Shown one piece after another: positions 42,097-50,665 of a stretch of DNA of 56,174 nucleotides. Both the position numbers and the translations under genes were made by a program. The notes below the pieces were generated by a model. The model was not told the origin of the DNA. It made no database searches and worked only from the letters and a program-made list of their open reading frames with translations. Position 1 is the stretch's first letter. Each line of letters opens with the position of its first letter. This DNA comes from Anaerolinea thermophila. Lineage in GTDB: Bacteria > Chloroflexota > Anaerolineae > Anaerolineales > Villigracilaceae. Location of the stretch: the NCBI GenBank assembly GCA_020722345.1, contig DYKZ01000002.1:1-56174 (forward strand). Reading direction: 5' to 3'.

Positions 42097-42666
42097 ATGT
42101 TCGGCTTCCCCTCCTCCAAGGTCTGGGCCGCGGCGGGCGTCCTGCTCGCCGTCGCCTTGATCGCCTTCGCGGGCTACGGCTACGGCTACGGCTCCGGGAA
42201 GGCGGACGCGACCGCGGAGGCGGCGGAGGCCATGGACAAATACAAGGAGGAGGTCCGCGCCCGGGAACGGGAGCAGGAACGCCTCCTGGCTGAGGCCAAC
42301 GACAAGAACCGTGAACAGGAGAAAGCCCATGAACAGCGTGTCGCAGACCTCCGGGCGGAGTTCGCCCAACAGCAAGCGGACGCCCGGGCGCGGGATGAGC
42401 GCACTATTGCTGATCTGCGGTCTGGCAATCAGCGGCTGCGCCTCCAAGTCTCCTCTTGTAGTGCGGCCCGATCCGGTGCGGCTGAGTCCGCCCCCGGCGG
42501 AGCTGATGGAGCCGGAACAGCCGAACTTGCGCCAGAGACTTCAGCAGCTCTCTGGGGAATCGCCGCAGACGGCGACCGGGCCATCAGGAAACTGACCGCC
42601 CTTCAGGCTTGGGCGCGGTCCGCCGTCCAGCTGTGTACCCTACCGCAACCGGAGAACCAACAATGA
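42097..42666 (+). CDS. Rz: Inner-membrane spanin Rz-like
   Basis: A 189-residue protein with one N-terminal membrane anchor (about 9-30), a long charged coiled coil (about 45-115, rich in Glu/Arg/Gln) and a Cys/Ala-rich end. This is the architecture of an i-spanin. An Rz1-like lipoprotein gene is nested inside it in another frame, which makes the call strong. Spanins fuse the inner and outer membranes at lysis. Confidence 0.85.
   Translation: MFGFPSSKVWAAAGVLLAVALIAFAGYGYGYGSGKADATAEAAEAMDKYKEEVRAREREQERLLAEANDKNREQEKAHEQRVADLRAEFAQQQADARARDERTIADLRSGNQRLRLQVSSCSAARSGAAESAPGGADGAGTAELAPETSAALWGIAADGDRAIRKLTALQAWARSAVQLCTLPQPENQQ
42395..42595 (+). CDS. Rz1: Outer-membrane spanin lipoprotein Rz1-like
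   Basis: A 66-residue lipoprotein nested in Rz in the +1 frame, from ATG 42395. Hydrophobic signal SALLLICGLAISGC has a lipobox ending at Cys. The mature part is Pro-rich (RPDPVRLSPPPAEL, then EQPNL), as in Rz1. The longer ORF from 42311 lacks the signal at its N-terminus, so the later start is preferred. Confidence 0.82.
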   Translation: MSALLLICGLAISGCASKSPLVVRPDPVRLSPPPAELMEPEQPNLRQRLQQLSGESPQTATGPSGN

Positions 42667-42998
42667 ACATCGCCGTCACCCGCTTCCTCGCCCGACTGCG
42701 CAAGCGCCTCGCCCCCTTCCTGGACCTCACGGCCTGGGTCCTGCTCATCGCCAGCATCGTCCCGTTGCTGCTGATCGACCCGGCCATGGTCGTGACCCTC
42801 GCGCAGTGGACAGCGTTTGCCCTCGCGCTGGCAGGGATCACCGTTGTGATCACCCGTGTGGTACTACCCCAGGTGGACCTGTCGGAATGGCTCGCGCATG
42901 CCCGGGAGGGCTCCGTGGCCGGGGGCCTCGTGGTCCTCGCCGTCGCCCTGACCATCTGCTTCACCTTCTTGGGATTGGTGCTATGGGCAAAAGCCTGA
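42663..42998 (+). CDS. Holin candidate
   Basis: A 111-residue membrane protein from ATG 42663 with a basic N-terminus and three hydrophobic segments (about 21-40, 43-62 and 85-107). This topology and its place between the spanins and the endolysin fit a class I holin. It overlaps the upstream and downstream genes. Confidence 0.72.
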   Translation: MNIAVTRFLARLRKRLAPFLDLTAWVLLIASIVPLLLIDPAMVVTLAQWTAFALALAGITVVITRVVLPQVDLSEWLAHAREGSVAGGLVVLAVALTICFTFLGLVLWAKA

Positions 42999-43708
42999 TT
43001 CACTTCGCCTTCGCGGTCCTCTGCTGGGCCTTCGGCTCCGTCGCCCTCGCCCAGGACGCCCGCACCTTCGTCCCTTCGGGGGCGAAGGTGTACGCGCCAG
43101 TGCTGGTCGAGAAGCAGGAGGCGGTCTGGCCGCAAGCCCCGGAGCCCTGGACCCTCGCCGGTCTGGTGGAGCAGGAAAGCTGTATCAGCCTGACGCACTC
43201 CCGCTGCTGGAACCCGCGGGCGGAGCTGCGCACCCATCGTGAATACGGCTTCGGCTTCGGTCAGGTCACGGTCGCCTATCGCCCGGACGGCTCCGAACGC
43301 ATGAACGTGTTCAACGAACTGCGCAACACCCACGCCTCCCTCCGCGACTGGACCTGGGAGAACCGCTATGACCCGGGCTTCCAGCTCACGGCCATCGTGG
43401 AAATGAACCGGAGCCTGTGGCGGAGGATCGCCGCGAACCCGGGCGCGACGGTCACGGACCAGTGGGCCTTCGTCCTGTCCAGCTACAACGGCGGGGCGGC
43501 GGGCGTCCTACAGGATCGCCGCCTGTGCTCGAACACCCGCGGATGCGACCCGGCCCGTTGGTTTGGGCACGTAGAACGCACCAGCCTCAAGTCCCGCGTC
43601 CCTCAGCCCGGGTACGGGAACCGGAGCTGGTATGAGATCAACCGGAGCCACGTGCGGAACGTCCTGACGATCCGCCGGGCCAAATATCAAGCCTTCTGGA
43701 GGACGTGA
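42983..43708 (+). CDS. Exported endolysin, lytic-transglycosylase/lysozyme-like
   Basis: A 241-residue protein from ATG 42983. The first 24 residues are a signal sequence or SAR anchor (FAFAVLCWAFGSVALAQ). GLVEQESCIS supplies the likely catalytic Glu (about 64). The later VLSSYNGGAAGVLQ motif fits transglycosylase-type muramidases. Four cysteines could pair in the periplasm. It is overlapped upstream by the holin gene and directly followed by a head-tail gene. Confidence 0.8.
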   Translation: MGKSLIHFAFAVLCWAFGSVALAQDARTFVPSGAKVYAPVLVEKQEAVWPQAPEPWTLAGLVEQESCISLTHSRCWNPRAELRTHREYGFGFGQVTVAYRPDGSERMNVFNELRNTHASLRDWTWENRYDPGFQLTAIVEMNRSLWRRIAANPGATVTDQWAFVLSSYNGGAAGVLQDRRLCSNTRGCDPARWFGHVERTSLKSRVPQPGYGNRSWYEINRSHVRNVLTIRRAKYQAFWRT

Positions 43709-44226
43709 TGGCCTTGATCGTCCAAGACAACACCGGAGCCGTCGCCGGGGCGAACGCCTACATCAGTGTGGCGGAGTTCAAGACCTACCACACTGACCGG
43801 GGCAACTCCTTCGCGGGCTCCACGGACCCTCAGATTGAGGCCGCGGTCATCCGCGCAACCGACTACCTTGACCAGCGGTTCAACTTCGTGGGCAAGAAGC
43901 GGCTGGGCCGCAACCAGACCACGGAATGGCCCCGGACGGACGCCCGGGACCGTGACCGCAGCTACGTCAACGGCATCCCGCCGGAGGTGAAGGAAGCCTG
44001 CTGTGAGTACGCCCTGCGTGCCCTCGCCGCGGAGCTGAACCCCGACCCGGAGCGGAACGCCTCGGGCGTGGCGGTCCTGTCGAAGTCGGAAGCGGTCGGA
44101 CCCATCAGCGAGTCCGTCACCTTCGTGGGCGGGGCCGTGTTCCAGATGCCCAAATACCCGGCGGCGGACCAGAAGCTGGTCCGCGCGGGCCTTGTCCGCT
44201 CCGGCGGCACGTTGCTGCGGGGGTGA
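43708..44226 (+). CDS. Head-tail connector (DnaT-like phage protein)
   Basis: A 172-residue protein. AYISVAEFKTYHTDRG, then AVIRATDYLDQRF, TEWPRTDA, and GIPPEVKEACCEYALRAL is the pattern of the DnaT-like connector family that sits at the head-tail joint. The position before the other joining proteins agrees. ATG overlaps the endolysin stop. Confidence 0.82.
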   Translation: MALIVQDNTGAVAGANAYISVAEFKTYHTDRGNSFAGSTDPQIEAAVIRATDYLDQRFNFVGKKRLGRNQTTEWPRTDARDRDRSYVNGIPPEVKEACCEYALRALAAELNPDPERNASGVAVLSKSEAVGPISESVTFVGGAVFQMPKYPAADQKLVRAGLVRSGGTLLRG

Positions 44227-44229
44227 TCC

Positions 44230-44598
44230 ATGGCACGGTTTGACTCCGCTATCGCGCTGGCCAAGAAGCTGATCAAGAAGAACGGTCAGGCCGTGACCCT
44301 GCGCGGGTTCACCACCAACGCTGCGCCCGATCCGGCGAAGCCGTGGAAGCCCGGCGGGAACGTCCCGGCGGATCAACCGATTGAGGCGGTGTTCCTGGAC
44401 TATGAGCAACGCTACATCGACGGCCAGACGATCCGCATGGGTGACCAGCGGGTGTTTATGCCCGCGGAGGGCCTGACGGCTCCGCCGGAGGTCGAAGGCT
44501 TGGTGCTGCGCAGCGCGGAGGTCTGGAAGGTCATCGCCGTGAAACCGCTGAACCCGAACGGGCAAGCGATCATGTATGAATTGCAGGTGCGCCAATGA
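44230..44598 (+). CDS. Head-tail joining/neck protein
   Basis: A 122-residue protein. The N-terminus is helical and basic, and the rest is beta-rich (QRYIDGQTIRMGDQRVFMPAEG), like neck or stopper proteins of siphophages. The order connector, this gene, tail terminator supports the call. ATGA overlap with the next gene. Confidence 0.7.
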   Translation: MARFDSAIALAKKLIKKNGQAVTLRGFTTNAAPDPAKPWKPGGNVPADQPIEAVFLDYEQRYIDGQTIRMGDQRVFMPAEGLTAPPEVEGLVLRSAEVWKVIAVKPLNPNGQAIMYELQVRQ

Positions 44599-45047
44599 CC
44601 CTCCCGACCTTCGACAGCGCCCGCGACGAAATCCTTGGGCTGTTCAACACCAAGTGGACCACGGACACCCCGGCCCTCAACGGCGGGGCTCCGATCCGCG
44701 TGGAATGGCCCGGGGTGGACGCGGGCGATCCTCCGCCCGCGGACAAGCCCTATGCCCGGATCACGTTGCGCCACACGACTTCGCGGCAGGCGACCTTCGG
44801 ACCCACCGGCGGTCGCCGCTTTACCCGTCCCGGACTGATCACGGTACAAGTTTTCACGCCCCTGTCGGGGGGACAAGGCTTGTCTCTTGCTGAAAAATGC
44901 GCGATAATTGCCCGGGACGCCTTCGAGGGGCGAGGCACCGCGAGTGGCATTTGGTTCCGCAACGCCCGGATTCAGGAGATTGGACCGGACGGGACGTGGT
45001 ACCAGATGAACGTCCTGGTGGAATTTGTGTATGACGAACTGCGGTGA
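44595..45047 (+). CDS. Tail terminator / completion protein
   Basis: A 150-residue protein. An N-terminal helix (FDSARDEILGLFN), then PYARITLRHTTSRQATFG and a beta-rich C-terminus (MNVLVEFVYDEL) match tail-completion proteins (DUF4128-like). It directly precedes the major tail protein. Confidence 0.72.
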   Translation: MTLPTFDSARDEILGLFNTKWTTDTPALNGGAPIRVEWPGVDAGDPPPADKPYARITLRHTTSRQATFGPTGGRRFTRPGLITVQVFTPLSGGQGLSLAEKCAIIARDAFEGRGTASGIWFRNARIQEIGPDGTWYQMNVLVEFVYDELR

Positions 45048-45079
45048 ACCCCTCGCCCACTTGATATAAGGAGCTGAAC

Positions 45080-46606
45080 ATGGCCAACAAAATCGACTCC
45101 AACGTGACCGGCCTCCGGTACGCTGAGGAAACTGACATCAAGACCCTTCCGGGCTCGCCCGTTTGGCATCCTCTGGAGCCGAACAGCTACAACGACTTTG
45201 GTGGCCAAATCAGCACCATCGCCCGGAACCCCATCAACCCGTCTCGCCAGCGCAAGAAGGGCGTGACGACTGACCTGGACGCCTCCGGCGGTTTCGCCCA
45301 GGACATCACCCAGACCAACCTGACCCGGTTGCTGCAGGGCTTCTTCTTCGCGGACATCCGCGAGAAGCTGACCACGGCTCCGATGAACGGCGCGGCGGTG
45401 GTCCTGACCGGCGTGGTGGCCTCCACCGACACCTATGCTGCGGCCTCGGGCCTCGCTGGCTTCCTCGCGGGCGATCTGGTGCTGGCCTCGGGCTTCGCCC
45501 AAGCAGCGAACAACGGCCTGAAGCAGGTCGCCAGCTCCACCGCCGGAACCGTGGTGGTGGGGGACGGCCTCGTGGACGAAACCCCGGGCGCTGACGCCAA
45601 GCTCCAGAAGGTTGGTTTTCAGTTCGGCTCCGCGGAGATCAACGTGGACGTGTCGGGCAGCTACCCGCGCCTGGTTCGCGCCTCGGGCACGAAGGACCTG
45701 ACGACCCTGGGCCTGATCCCGGGCGAGTGGGTGTTCATCGGCGGGGACGCGGCGGCGACCAAGTTCACCAACGCCGCCAACAACGGCTTCGCCCGCGTCC
45801 GCGCGGTCGCTGCCGCCTACATCGAGCTGGACAAGACCGCAGCCACGATGGTGACCGAAACCGGAACCGGCAAGACCCTCCGCCTGTTCTTCGGCAACGT
45901 CATCAAGAACGAGGCCGCAGCGAACCTGATCAAGCGCCGCAGCTACCAGCTGGAGCGTACCCTGGGCCAGGACGCCAACGGCACCATGTCGGAGTACCTG
46001 GTGGGCGCGGTCCCGAATGAGATGAGCCTCCAAATCCGTCAGGCCGACAAGGTCACGGCGGAGCTGGGTTTCATCGCGGTGGACAACGAGCAGCGCGACG
46101 GCTCCGTGGGCGTGAAGTCGGGCACCCGTCCCGACCTCGTGGAGGCTCCCGCCTTCAACACCTCCTCGGACTTCAGCCGGATCAAGATGCACCTGGTCAC
46201 CGCCGGGAACGCGAACCCCAACCCGCTGTTCGCATTCCTCACGGAACTGACCCTGACCGTGAACAACAACGTCTCGCCCAACAAGGCGGTCGCTGTCCTC
46301 GGGGCCTTCGACGTGAGCGCGGGCACCTTCGCGGTGTCGGGTTCGGTCACCGCCTACTTCGCGGACATCGCCGCGGTTCAGGCGGTGCGCAACAACTCGG
46401 ACGTGGCGCTGGACTTCGCCCTGGTGAAGAACAACGCTGGCATGGTCTGGGACATCCCGCTGATCGCGTTGGGCGACGGTCGCCTGAACGTGGAGCAGGA
46501 CCAGCCCATCACCCTGCCCCTGTCCATCGAAGCGGCGGAAGGCTCGAACAAGCACACCCTCTTGTTCAATGAATTCCCTTACCTTCCGAACGCTGCTGAC
46601 GTATAA
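45080..46606 (+). CDS. Major tail (tube) protein
   Basis: A 508-residue protein, large for a tube protein. The N-terminus has LRYAEETDIKTLPGSPVWHPLEP, as in phage tail-tube proteins. The C-terminal half contains Gly/Val/Asn-rich beta regions that could be an Ig-like or extra domain exposed on the tail. It lies after the terminator protein and before the tail chaperone, the normal order. SD AAGGAGCTG. A hairpin follows. Confidence 0.82.
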   Translation: MANKIDSNVTGLRYAEETDIKTLPGSPVWHPLEPNSYNDFGGQISTIARNPINPSRQRKKGVTTDLDASGGFAQDITQTNLTRLLQGFFFADIREKLTTAPMNGAAVVLTGVVASTDTYAAASGLAGFLAGDLVLASGFAQAANNGLKQVASSTAGTVVVGDGLVDETPGADAKLQKVGFQFGSAEINVDVSGSYPRLVRASGTKDLTTLGLIPGEWVFIGGDAAATKFTNAANNGFARVRAVAAAYIELDKTAATMVTETGTGKTLRLFFGNVIKNEAAANLIKRRSYQLERTLGQDANGTMSEYLVGAVPNEMSLQIRQADKVTAELGFIAVDNEQRDGSVGVKSGTRPDLVEAPAFNTSSDFSRIKMHLVTAGNANPNPLFAFLTELTLTVNNNVSPNKAVAVLGAFDVSAGTFAVSGSVTAYFADIAAVQAVRNNSDVALDFALVKNNAGMVWDIPLIALGDGRLNVEQDQPITLPLSIEAAEGSNKHTLLFNEFPYLPNAADV

Positions 46607-46614
46607 GCAACCCG

Positions 46615-46634
46615 GGGCGGGCTCCGGCCCGCCC
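46615..46634 (+). terminator. GC hairpin after the major tail gene
   Basis: GGGCGGGC (46615-46622) pairs with GCCCGCCC (46627-46634) over TCCG. No T-tract. It may step down expression after the abundant tail protein. Confidence 0.55.
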
Positions 46635-46663
46635 GAACCCTCTCAACCGCGGAGAAAACGAGA

Positions 46664-47122
46664 ATGAGCCTGTACAAACTGTTCAAGACCAACGAGAACC
46701 TGGAAACCGATGGCATCTGGCTGGAATACGGTCAGACCGAAAAGGGCGAGCCGGTCCGCATCAAGATCGCGCGAGCCGGTGGTCACAACTCCTCCTTCTC
46801 GAAGGCCCTGGAGAAAGCCACCCGCCCCTATCGCAAGGCCATCCAGACCGGGATGCTGGACAACAAGACCGCCGACAAGCTGTACAAGGAGGTGTTCGCG
46901 GACACGGTGGTGCTGGACTGGATCAACGTGGAAGGGCCGGACGGCCAGCCGATGGAGTTCAAGCGCGAGAACGTCCTGAAGCTGTTCGAGGACCTGCCGG
47001 ACCTGTTTGCGGACCTCCGCGAGCAGGCCAACAACGTGGCCCTGTTCCGGGAAGAAGTGCGGGAAGCCGACCTGGGAAACTCTGGGAAGTCCTCCACTAC
47101 GGGTTCGAGCAAGGCCCCGTAG
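46664..47122 (+). CDS. Tail assembly chaperone, short form (G-like)
   Basis: A 152-residue zero-frame product, ending in TAG 47120. It is helical and charged, as usual for G-type chaperones that bind the tape measure. Its last codons pass over the slippery GGGAAAC at 47074-47080. The position between tail tube and tape measure is diagnostic. Confidence 0.85.
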   Translation: MSLYKLFKTNENLETDGIWLEYGQTEKGEPVRIKIARAGGHNSSFSKALEKATRPYRKAIQTGMLDNKTADKLYKEVFADTVVLDWINVEGPDGQPMEFKRENVLKLFEDLPDLFADLREQANNVALFREEVREADLGNSGKSSTTGSSKAP

Positions 47123-47412
47123 AACGGAAGATCATTGAGCAGTGTATGCGGTTCGGGATGCCGTTGCCCGACCGCATACAGAACGCCCCGGAGCTAAACC
47201 TTGGCTCAGAGCTATTCTACACGGGCTTTTTGGAGCTGACGTCATGTCGGCAAATAGGCATGGGCCTGGGTCCGATTCCGTTGTTGTCCATTCTGGAGTA
47301 TTGTGTCATCAACGAAATCGACGGCGAGCAGCGGGAGGACTTCATTTGGTTCATCCAGCGGCTTGACTCGAAGTACCTTGAATGGAGTAAGGCCCGTGCC
47401 AAGTCTAAGTGA
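46664..47412 (+). CDS. Tail assembly chaperone, frameshifted long form (GT-like)
   Basis: A -1 shift on GGGAAAC joins the short frame (139 codons to AAC 47078-47080) to the second frame from 47080, giving about 249 residues. The shifted part reads LWEVLHYGFEQGPVERKI, then FGMPLPDRIQ and IPLLSILEYC, clearly protein-like even before the ATG at 47146. This matches the lambda-type G/GT system. The coordinates span both frames. Confidence 0.85.
47074..47080 (+). promoter_or_regulatory. Programmed -1 frameshift site GGGAAAC
   Basis: In the zero frame it reads CTG GGA AAC, so the heptamer is placed as G GGA AAC, the canonical X XXY YYZ. After slipping, GGG AAA is read and the second chaperone frame follows. 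No stop interrupts the new frame until 47410. Confidence 0.88.
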
Positions 47413-47842
47413 TTTCAGCAGACGCATCACCCTCCGGGGCCGCAAGGTCGCGGAGGGTGCTGACGCGCTGACGCGCAAGGTCGCCCTCGCCGCAGACCAA
47501 GCCGTGGTCTCAGGGACGCCCGTGGACACGGGCCGCGCCCGCTCCAACTGGATCGCCGCCATTGGCGGTCCCGCCTCCTCCGTCATCGACGCCTATGCCC
47601 CGGGCGAGTCCGGGAGCACCGAAGCGGCGAACACCCAAGCTGCGCTGAATCAGGCCGAAGCCGTCATCAGCGGGTACACGGCGGGCGAGGAAATCCACAT
47701 CACCAACAACCTGCCGTACATCCAGCGGCTGAATGACGGGTACTCCGCCCAGGCTCCGGCGAACTTCGTGGAGCAGGCGGTCATGGAGGCCGTTCAGGTT
47801 GTTCAATTTGGCCGTATTGTTGACGGCGATCCGGGGAGCTGA
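47396..47842 (+). CDS. HK97 gp10-like tail completion protein
   Basis: A 148-residue protein from GTG 47396, overlapping the chaperone end by 17 bases. SGTPVDTGRARSNW is the hallmark of the HK97 gp10 family. The C-terminal part has NNLPYIQRLNDGYS, also typical. It is placed after the chaperone rather than among the connector genes. GGAGTAAG precedes the start. Confidence 0.78.
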   Translation: MPSLSDFSRRITLRGRKVAEGADALTRKVALAADQAVVSGTPVDTGRARSNWIAAIGGPASSVIDAYAPGESGSTEAANTQAALNQAEAVISGYTAGEEIHITNNLPYIQRLNDGYSAQAPANFVEQAVMEAVQVVQFGRIVDGDPGS

Positions 47843-47844
47843 CG

Positions 47845-50664
47845 ATGGCCGAAGAACGCATTGACATAGTCATCACTGAGCGAGGTTCCCGGGTTGTTAA
47901 GCGCAACCTGGAGGACATCGGCGGGGGTGCTCGAAAGTCCGCTGATGGGGTGGAGTTCCTGAAGAAGGCCCTGGCGACCCTCGGGGCCGCGATCACCGCG
48001 GGCGAGCTGGTCCGACTTCTGGACACCTTCACCAACCTCCAGAACCGACTCCGGGCGACCGGCCTGGAGGCCCAGAACCTCACCGCGGTCTATCAGCAGC
48101 TGCTGGGCGTAGCCAACAGCACCCGCCAGTCCTTCGAGGGGACGGTGGAGACGTATGGACGATTGGCCAACAGCGCGAAGGACATGGGCCTGAGCCAGCA
48201 AGAGCTGATCGACTTCACGAAGTCGCTGAACCAGGCCATTGCCCTGTCGGGCGCGAGCGCGACGGAGGCCCAGGCGGGCATGATCCAGCTCGCCCAGGGT
48301 ATGGCCTCGGGCGTCCTCCGCGGCGATGAGCTGAACAGCGTCCTGGAACAGCTGCCGACCGTCGCAGACGTGATCGCCAAGCAGCTGAACGTCACCCGCG
48401 GCCAGCTCCGCAAGATGGGCGAGGACGGCAAGATCACCGCTGACATCATCTTCGACGCCTTCCAGAACGCCCGCGGCGAGCTGGAGGAGCGGTTTGGCAA
48501 GGCGGTTCCGACCATCGGCCAGTCCTTCCAGGTCCTGAAGAACAACGTCATTGACCTGGTGGGCCGCTTCGACCAAGCAACCGGGGCCAGTGAGGCCATT
48601 TCCCGGGCGCTGCGGTTCGTGAGCGAGAACCTGGACACCATCGCCAAGGTCGCCGTGTCCGCGGCGGCGGGGCTCGCCCTCGTGGGCGGGGCCACGAGGG
48701 CGATCAACCTGGCCCGGAACGCGGTGCTAGCGCTGAATGCCGCTGTCGCCACCAACCCAATCGGCTTCCTCCTCGTGGGGCTCACCTCCGCGATCACCGC
48801 GCTGACCTTGTTCCGCGACCAGATCAACCTGGGGGCGGACGAGGTCACGACCCTGGGCGATATGATGCGTGTCCTCGGGGAGACGGTCGGGGCAGTGTTC
48901 GGGGCGATCTGGCAGTGGGCCAAGGACACCTTCGGGCCGCTGATCCAGCTGATCCAGGACTGGGTGGGCGAGGTCGATGTCAGCATCATCGGCATCCTCC
49001 GCCTTGTGGCGAAGGGCGTGGACACATACATCGGGGCTTGGCGCGGAGCGATCATGGCCGTGGTCGCCCTGTTCAAGGGCCTTCCCGCGGCCCTCGGGGA
49101 CCTGATGACCCGGGTGCTGAACGTGGTCCTGGACAAAATCGGCCGCTTCGTGAACGCCGCGGGCGAACTCCTGAGCACGGTGACGGAGTTCGTGGGCTTG
49201 GGCAAGATCGCCGCGTTGGACCTTCAGCTGACCAACGAGAACGAAGGGGCCGCGCGTCAGCTCGGGCAGGACATCGGTGCCGCCTTCAGCGAAGGCTTCC
49301 GCAACACCAACTACGCTCAGGACTTCCTGGAGCGGCTGACGACCCGCGCCCAGGAGATTGGGCGCGAGCGCGCGGCGGCGGGCAACGGTCCGGCGGCGGA
49401 CCTGACCCAGAAGGGTCCGCGGGCTCAGATCGCGAACCCGGAGGCGGAAAAGGTCGCCAAGAAGCTGCGGGACGAGCTGGACCGCCTCATTGGCTCCTAC
49501 GACCGCGCGTGGAAAGCCCAACAGGAGTACGCGGAAGGCATCCGCCTCCTTGAACAGGCTGAGCGGACCGGACTGATCACCGCGGAGCGCAAGAACGAGG
49601 TGATCCGGCTGATGCGGGAGCAGCTCAAGGACGCGATGGACCCACTGGGGGCCGTCAACCGCGAGCTGGACCGCGAGCGCGAGCTGCTGGGCATGACCGC
49701 AGATCAGCGTGAAATCGAGAACCAGGTGCGCCAGATTCAGCAGGACCTCCTCCAGCAGGGCATCATCCTGAATGAGCAGGAACTCCAGCAGCTCCGCGAG
49801 CGGCTGACCTTGCTCCAGGCCGATACCCGGATCATGGAGCAGCGCAACCAGGTCCTCCAGGCGGTCCAGGGCAACCAAAAGACCTTCATGGAACAGCTCG
49901 CCGCAATCAACTCCCTGATTGCGGACGGGTCGATCACGCGCGAGCAGGCCAACGCCTACCTTGTCGAGCAGAACCAGTCGCTGCTGGAGGGGACGATTGA
50001 AGCCCAGCAGGCGATGCTCACGAACTATGAGCAGACCCTGGCCCAAATCGACGCCCTGCGGCAGGCGGACCTGATCAGTGAGCAAACGGCGGTCCAACTG
50101 AAGGCCCGGGCGAACGCGGACCTGTACGCCAAGCAGTTGTCCGGGGCGCAGCAGTTCTTCGGCAACCTCGCCGGGCTGTCCCGCTCGAAGAACCGGGAGC
50201 TGGCGGCGATTGGTAAGGCGGCGGCGGTCACTCAGGCGACCATCGACGGCGTGCTGGCGGTCCAGAAGGCCCTCGCCTCCGCTCCGCCTCCGGCCAACTA
50301 CGCCCTCGCCGCGGCGGCGGGCGTTGCGGCGGCGGCGAACGTGGCGAGCATCCTGAGCACCAACCTGGGCTTCCAGACCGGCGGCAGCTTCGTGGTGGGC
50401 GGCTCCGGCGGGCCTGACTCCCAAATGGTTGCCTTCCGGGCGACCCCGGGCGAGAAGGTGAGCGTGGCGCGGCCCGAACAGGTCCGCAAGGGCGACCCCT
50501 ATGAGGGAAGCCCCCCGGCCCCGCCGCAGGTCAACGCCCGGATCATCAACGTGGTGGACCCGGCTATGCTGGGCGACTACCTGAGCACCCCGGAAGGCGA
50601 GGAGGTGATCATGAACGTGATGCGGCGGAACTCCGACACCGCCCGCGCTATCGTGAGCGGCTGA
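47845..50664 (+). CDS. Tail tape measure protein
   Basis: A 939-residue tape measure. The N-terminal quarter matches the TMP_3-type region (LANSAKDMGLSQQELIDF, then GVLRGDELNSVLEQLPTVAD). Hydrophobic segments near 270-320 and 380-420 are followed by a Gln/Glu coiled coil (about 550-760) and a Gly/Ala hydrophobic stretch near 810-850. At about 0.15 nm per residue the tail would be near 140 nm long. No peptidase domain is visible. Confidence 0.92.
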   Translation: MAEERIDIVITERGSRVVKRNLEDIGGGARKSADGVEFLKKALATLGAAITAGELVRLLDTFTNLQNRLRATGLEAQNLTAVYQQLLGVANSTRQSFEGTVETYGRLANSAKDMGLSQQELIDFTKSLNQAIALSGASATEAQAGMIQLAQGMASGVLRGDELNSVLEQLPTVADVIAKQLNVTRGQLRKMGEDGKITADIIFDAFQNARGELEERFGKAVPTIGQSFQVLKNNVIDLVGRFDQATGASEAISRALRFVSENLDTIAKVAVSAAAGLALVGGATRAINLARNAVLALNAAVATNPIGFLLVGLTSAITALTLFRDQINLGADEVTTLGDMMRVLGETVGAVFGAIWQWAKDTFGPLIQLIQDWVGEVDVSIIGILRLVAKGVDTYIGAWRGAIMAVVALFKGLPAALGDLMTRVLNVVLDKIGRFVNAAGELLSTVTEFVGLGKIAALDLQLTNENEGAARQLGQDIGAAFSEGFRNTNYAQDFLERLTTRAQEIGRERAAAGNGPAADLTQKGPRAQIANPEAEKVAKKLRDELDRLIGSYDRAWKAQQEYAEGIRLLEQAERTGLITAERKNEVIRLMREQLKDAMDPLGAVNRELDRERELLGMTADQREIENQVRQIQQDLLQQGIILNEQELQQLRERLTLLQADTRIMEQRNQVLQAVQGNQKTFMEQLAAINSLIADGSITREQANAYLVEQNQSLLEGTIEAQQAMLTNYEQTLAQIDALRQADLISEQTAVQLKARANADLYAKQLSGAQQFFGNLAGLSRSKNRELAAIGKAAAVTQATIDGVLAVQKALASAPPPANYALAAAAGVAAAANVASILSTNLGFQTGGSFVVGGSGGPDSQMVAFRATPGEKVSVARPEQVRKGDPYEGSPPAPPQVNARIINVVDPAMLGDYLSTPEGEEVIMNVMRRNSDTARAIVSG

Positions 50665-50665
50665 T

